Positions 61,757 to 64,000 of a stretch of DNA of 64,000 nucleotides are shown here, in pieces. Origin of the DNA: Niastella populi (GTDB lineage: Bacteria; Bacteroidota; Bacteroidia; Chitinophagales; Chitinophagaceae); the NCBI RefSeq assembly GCF_002078015.1, contig NZ_LWBP01000205.1:1-64000 (forward strand). The letters are read 5' to 3'. Position numbers and translations under genes: made by a program. Numbering within the stretch: position 1 is the first letter of the stretch; every line of letters begins with the position of its first letter. Under the pieces are notes generated by a model. That model saw only the letters and a list, made by a program, of their open reading frames with translations, had not been told where the DNA came from and made no database searches.

Positions 61757-64000
61757 ATGGAACAATTGGAATTAAGCATGCACACCGGCAATGCCGGTTT
61801 CAGGCTTCAATACCTGGAAGTGCTGAACTGGGGAACTTTCGATAAAGTAAAGTGGAAAATTGATCCGGGCGGGCATAATGCCCTGCTTACCGGCGATATT
61901 GGCTCCGGCAAATCGACCCTGGTAGATGCGCTTACCTGTTTGCTCGTTCCGCATAACAAAATAGTCTTTAATAAAGCAGCAGGCGCCGAAGGCAAAGAGC
62001 GTAACCTGTTGAGCTATGTTAAAGGAGAATTCAAGAAGGAAAAGCAGGAGATCACCAAAACCGCCAAAAGAGTTTATTTACGGCCCGACGATAATACATA
62101 TACCGTCATCATCGGGAATTTTCATAATGAAGGCTATGGGGAAAACATTTGCCTGGCGCAGGTATTTTGGATAGGCAGCGACGGTAAAGTGGAAAAACTG
62201 CTCATCATTGGCACAAAACCCCTTACCATAACCCACCACTTCAGCGGGTTTACAGATATCAATGATCTAAAGAAAAAATTACGGTCAACCGAAGGCGTGA
62301 AACTGTTTAACGACAATTTCAGCCAATATAGCGAGCACTTCAGGCGCCTGTTCGGCATGAATAGCGACAAGGCCATAGATCTTTTTTACCAAACGGTTTC
62401 CATGAAGTCTGTAAGCAGCCTTACCGATTTTGTAAGGGAACAAATGCTTGAACGAACCGATGTTAAGGAACAGATAGCTACCCTGCTGAAACGCTTCGAC
62501 GATCTGAATAAAGCGCATGCAGCCGTTGTGAATGCCAGGGAACAATATAATATATTGAAGCCCCTGACCGAATTTTCGGTGGAGTACGGCGATACGGGAA
62601 GGGTAATAGAGCATATAGAAGGAATGCTCGAAGTAATACCAGCCTGGTTTGCCGTGCAAAAGCAACAATTGCTCGATGAAGCCATCGCAGCGGCATTGGA
62701 TGAACTGGGTATTGCCGGACAGGCTCAGAAAAAACTGGCAGCCGAAAAAGAGATGCTGGAAAATAAAATGCTGGGCATTTTACAGGACATCGCCAACAAT
62801 GGCGGTAAGCGACTGGAGCAAATTGACAATGAAATAAAACAAAACGACAAATACAAAGAGGAGAAGAAAAAGGATTACGATGATTACGAAAAACTGGCCA
62901 GGCAATGCGGGCTGCCCGCTCCGGCAGGTGAGAATGATTTTCATTCCAATACCCAAAAGGCAAAAGAAATAGAAACATCCTGCACCGCGGGGGAAGAAGC
63001 GTTAAAGCTTCAACGAGACAACCTGATGAGTGAATTGCGTAAGAACGAAACCGAACTGCAGGTTGAACAGGAAGAACTTGACTCGCTAAAAGACCGGAAG
63101 ACACAGATTCCCGGTTGGCTCATCGGCTTCCGTTCCCAATTATGCGCCGACCTTGAAATAAATAAAGAGGAACTTCCCTTTGCCGGCGAACTGTTGCAGG
63201 TAAACGAAAAAGAAAGCGCCTGGGAAGGGGCTGTTGAAAAATTATTGCGCGATACCGGTATTAGCATGCTGGTGCCCAAACAACATTATAAAAGCGTTAG
63301 CAAATATGTTAACGACAATCCTTTGCGTGGTGCAGATGGAAGAGGGATAAAACTCACCTACCTGGAAACAGACACCGGCTTTACCGGTTCTTATAAAAAG
63401 CAACTGGAGAAAGACAGCATTGTGTATAAAGTAGAAATAAAACCCGATTCTACATTCGAACCCTGGCTCGATGGTTACCTGCAAAAGACTTTCGGCGACT
63501 TTCTTTGTGTAGATGTGAACGAACTGCAACACGTACCGTATGGAATTACCCGGCAGGGTTTGATAAAAAGTGGTAAAATACGGCACACGAAAGATGACAG
63601 GAAAAGAATTGACGACCGACGTAATTATGTGTTGGGCTGGAGCAATACATCAAAAATAAAAGCCTTGGAGGAAATCGTTGCGGAACTGGAAAGCCGGATT
63701 TTCGCACAACGCTCGCACATGGCTGAAATAGAAAAAGAACAACGCCAACATCAGCACCTCCGCCAACAACTAACCGTGTTGCTCAGCATGACCGATTTCG
63801 GCCGCATTAACTGGAAATGGCATGTAGAGCAGATCCACCATCTTGAAAAAGAACGGCACGAACTGCTGCATAACAACGATATGCTCGCCCTGCTGCACCG
63901 GAAAAGAGATGAAGCGCTTATTGCCATGGAAGATGTAAAAGAAAAAGAAACGGAAAAAAACCAGCAAATTGGAAGACTGAAAGGCGCTATCGAACTGCAT
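61757..64000 (+). CDS. jetC: Wadjet JetC (MukB/SMC-like ATPase), 3' end outside the window
   Basis: The ATG at 61757 opens a frame with no stop to base 64000 (748 codons present). Walker A is GDIGSGKST (46-54) after LEVLNWGTF, then a canonical SMC/SbcC head. Coiled coil follows (about 260-420 and 630-748), separated by the hinge-like/insert region (about 455-580: LQVNEKESAWEGAVEKLLRDTG, ending ELQHVPYGITRQGLIKSGKIRH), as in JetC. The signature/Walker B half lies beyond the window. JetC is the ATPase of the DNA-loop-extruding complex. JetD, the TOPRIM-like nuclease, is expected next. The order jetA-B-C is standard. Confidence 0.92.
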   Translation, partial: MEQLELSMHTGNAGFRLQYLEVLNWGTFDKVKWKIDPGGHNALLTGDIGSGKSTLVDALTCLLVPHNKIVFNKAAGAEGKERNLLSYVKGEFKKEKQEITKTAKRVYLRPDDNTYTVIIGNFHNEGYGENICLAQVFWIGSDGKVEKLLIIGTKPLTITHHFSGFTDINDLKKKLRSTEGVKLFNDNFSQYSEHFRRLFGMNSDKAIDLFYQTVSMKSVSSLTDFVREQMLERTDVKEQIATLLKRFDDLNKAHAAVVNAREQYNILKPLTEFSVEYGDTGRVIEHIEGMLEVIPAWFAVQKQQLLDEAIAAALDELGIAGQAQKKLAAEKEMLENKMLGILQDIANNGGKRLEQIDNEIKQNDKYKEEKKKDYDDYEKLARQCGLPAPAGENDFHSNTQKAKEIETSCTAGEEALKLQRDNLMSELRKNETELQVEQEELDSLKDRKTQIPGWLIGFRSQLCADLEINKEELPFAGELLQVNEKESAWEGAVEKLLRDTGISMLVPKQHYKSVSKYVNDNPLRGADGRGIKLTYLETDTGFTGSYKKQLEKDSIVYKVEIKPDSTFEPWLDGYLQKTFGDFLCVDVNELQHVPYGITRQGLIKSGKIRHTKDDRKRIDDRRNYVLGWSNTSKIKALEEIVAELESRIFAQRSHMAEIEKEQRQHQHLRQQLTVLLSMTDFGRINWKWHVEQIHHLEKERHELLHNNDMLALLHRKRDEALIAMEDVKEKETEKNQQIGRLKGAIELH

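Noticed and set aside
1-64000. CRISPR arrays, tRNA/rRNA genes, transposases or prophage genes
   Set aside because: No regularly spaced repeats, cloverleaf-like segments, DDE/tyrosine-recombinase motifs or phage structural genes were recognised on reading both strands.

Overview
The window looks like a chromosomal segment of a Chitinophagaceae-type Bacteroidota (Chitinophaga/Niastella relatives). Supporting signs are a 1573-residue PKD protein with a gliding-motility (CHU_C, type IX secretion) C-terminus, Bacteroidota-only RHS architecture (DUF5977 plus DUF6443), family GH43 and GH95-like secreted hydrolases, many lipoproteins, and several TAnnTTTG -7 promoter elements with no obvious Shine-Dalgarno sites. 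No rRNA, tRNA, CRISPR array, insertion sequence or prophage was recognised.

Left part (1-20.2 kb): the window opens in the AT-rich 3' end of an unknown gene followed by two small unknown genes and a relic of an RHS core (a polymorphic-toxin tail). Then come a secreted esterase, two secreted glycoside hydrolases, a polyhydroxyalkanoate-system protein, an AHSA1-like protein, an OmpA-family lipoprotein, a GreA/Rnk-like factor, the giant PKD surface protein, small secreted proteins, a CheB-CheR fusion with a convergent single-domain response regulator, and a GH43-ricin-lectin lipoprotein.

Middle-left (20.8-31.6 kb): a two-gene RHS polymorphic toxin locus. A DUF5977 partner is followed by a DUF6443/RHS core protein ending in an HExxH (M91-like) metallopeptidase tip and a small exported protein, then a relic tip and an orphan tip with its own lipoprotein. 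A 90-bp near-identical direct repeat in the RHS core would allow tip replacement in frame.

Middle (31.6-39 kb): a truncated XRE regulator beside a 24-bp perfect palindrome, a PRC-barrel protein, a CPA1 antiporter, a broken GTP cyclohydrolase I next to an SRPBCC-TspO-SDR set (remnant of a light-response/photoprotection cluster), and a YceI lipoprotein divergent from a membrane-anchored winged-helix regulator.

Middle-right (39-56.5 kb): one minus-strand operon encodes a Tc (ABC-type) toxin. Its order is TcA (2918 aa), a GT2 glycosyltransferase, and a TcB-TcC fusion (about 2513 aa) whose variable C-terminus combines a nuclease-like segment, an Ala/Pro linker and a glycine-zipper tail. The glycosyltransferase inside a Tc operon is the most unusual arrangement in the window.

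Right end (57-64 kb): a DUF4136 lipoprotein, an AAA-ATPase/PD-(D/E)xK protein whose nuclease lysine is replaced by Asn, and the start of a Wadjet plasmid-defence operon (jetA, jetB, jetC; jetC runs off the window and jetD would lie beyond). The window is therefore rich in conflict systems (RHS, Tc, Wadjet) set among ordinary saccharolytic and envelope genes.
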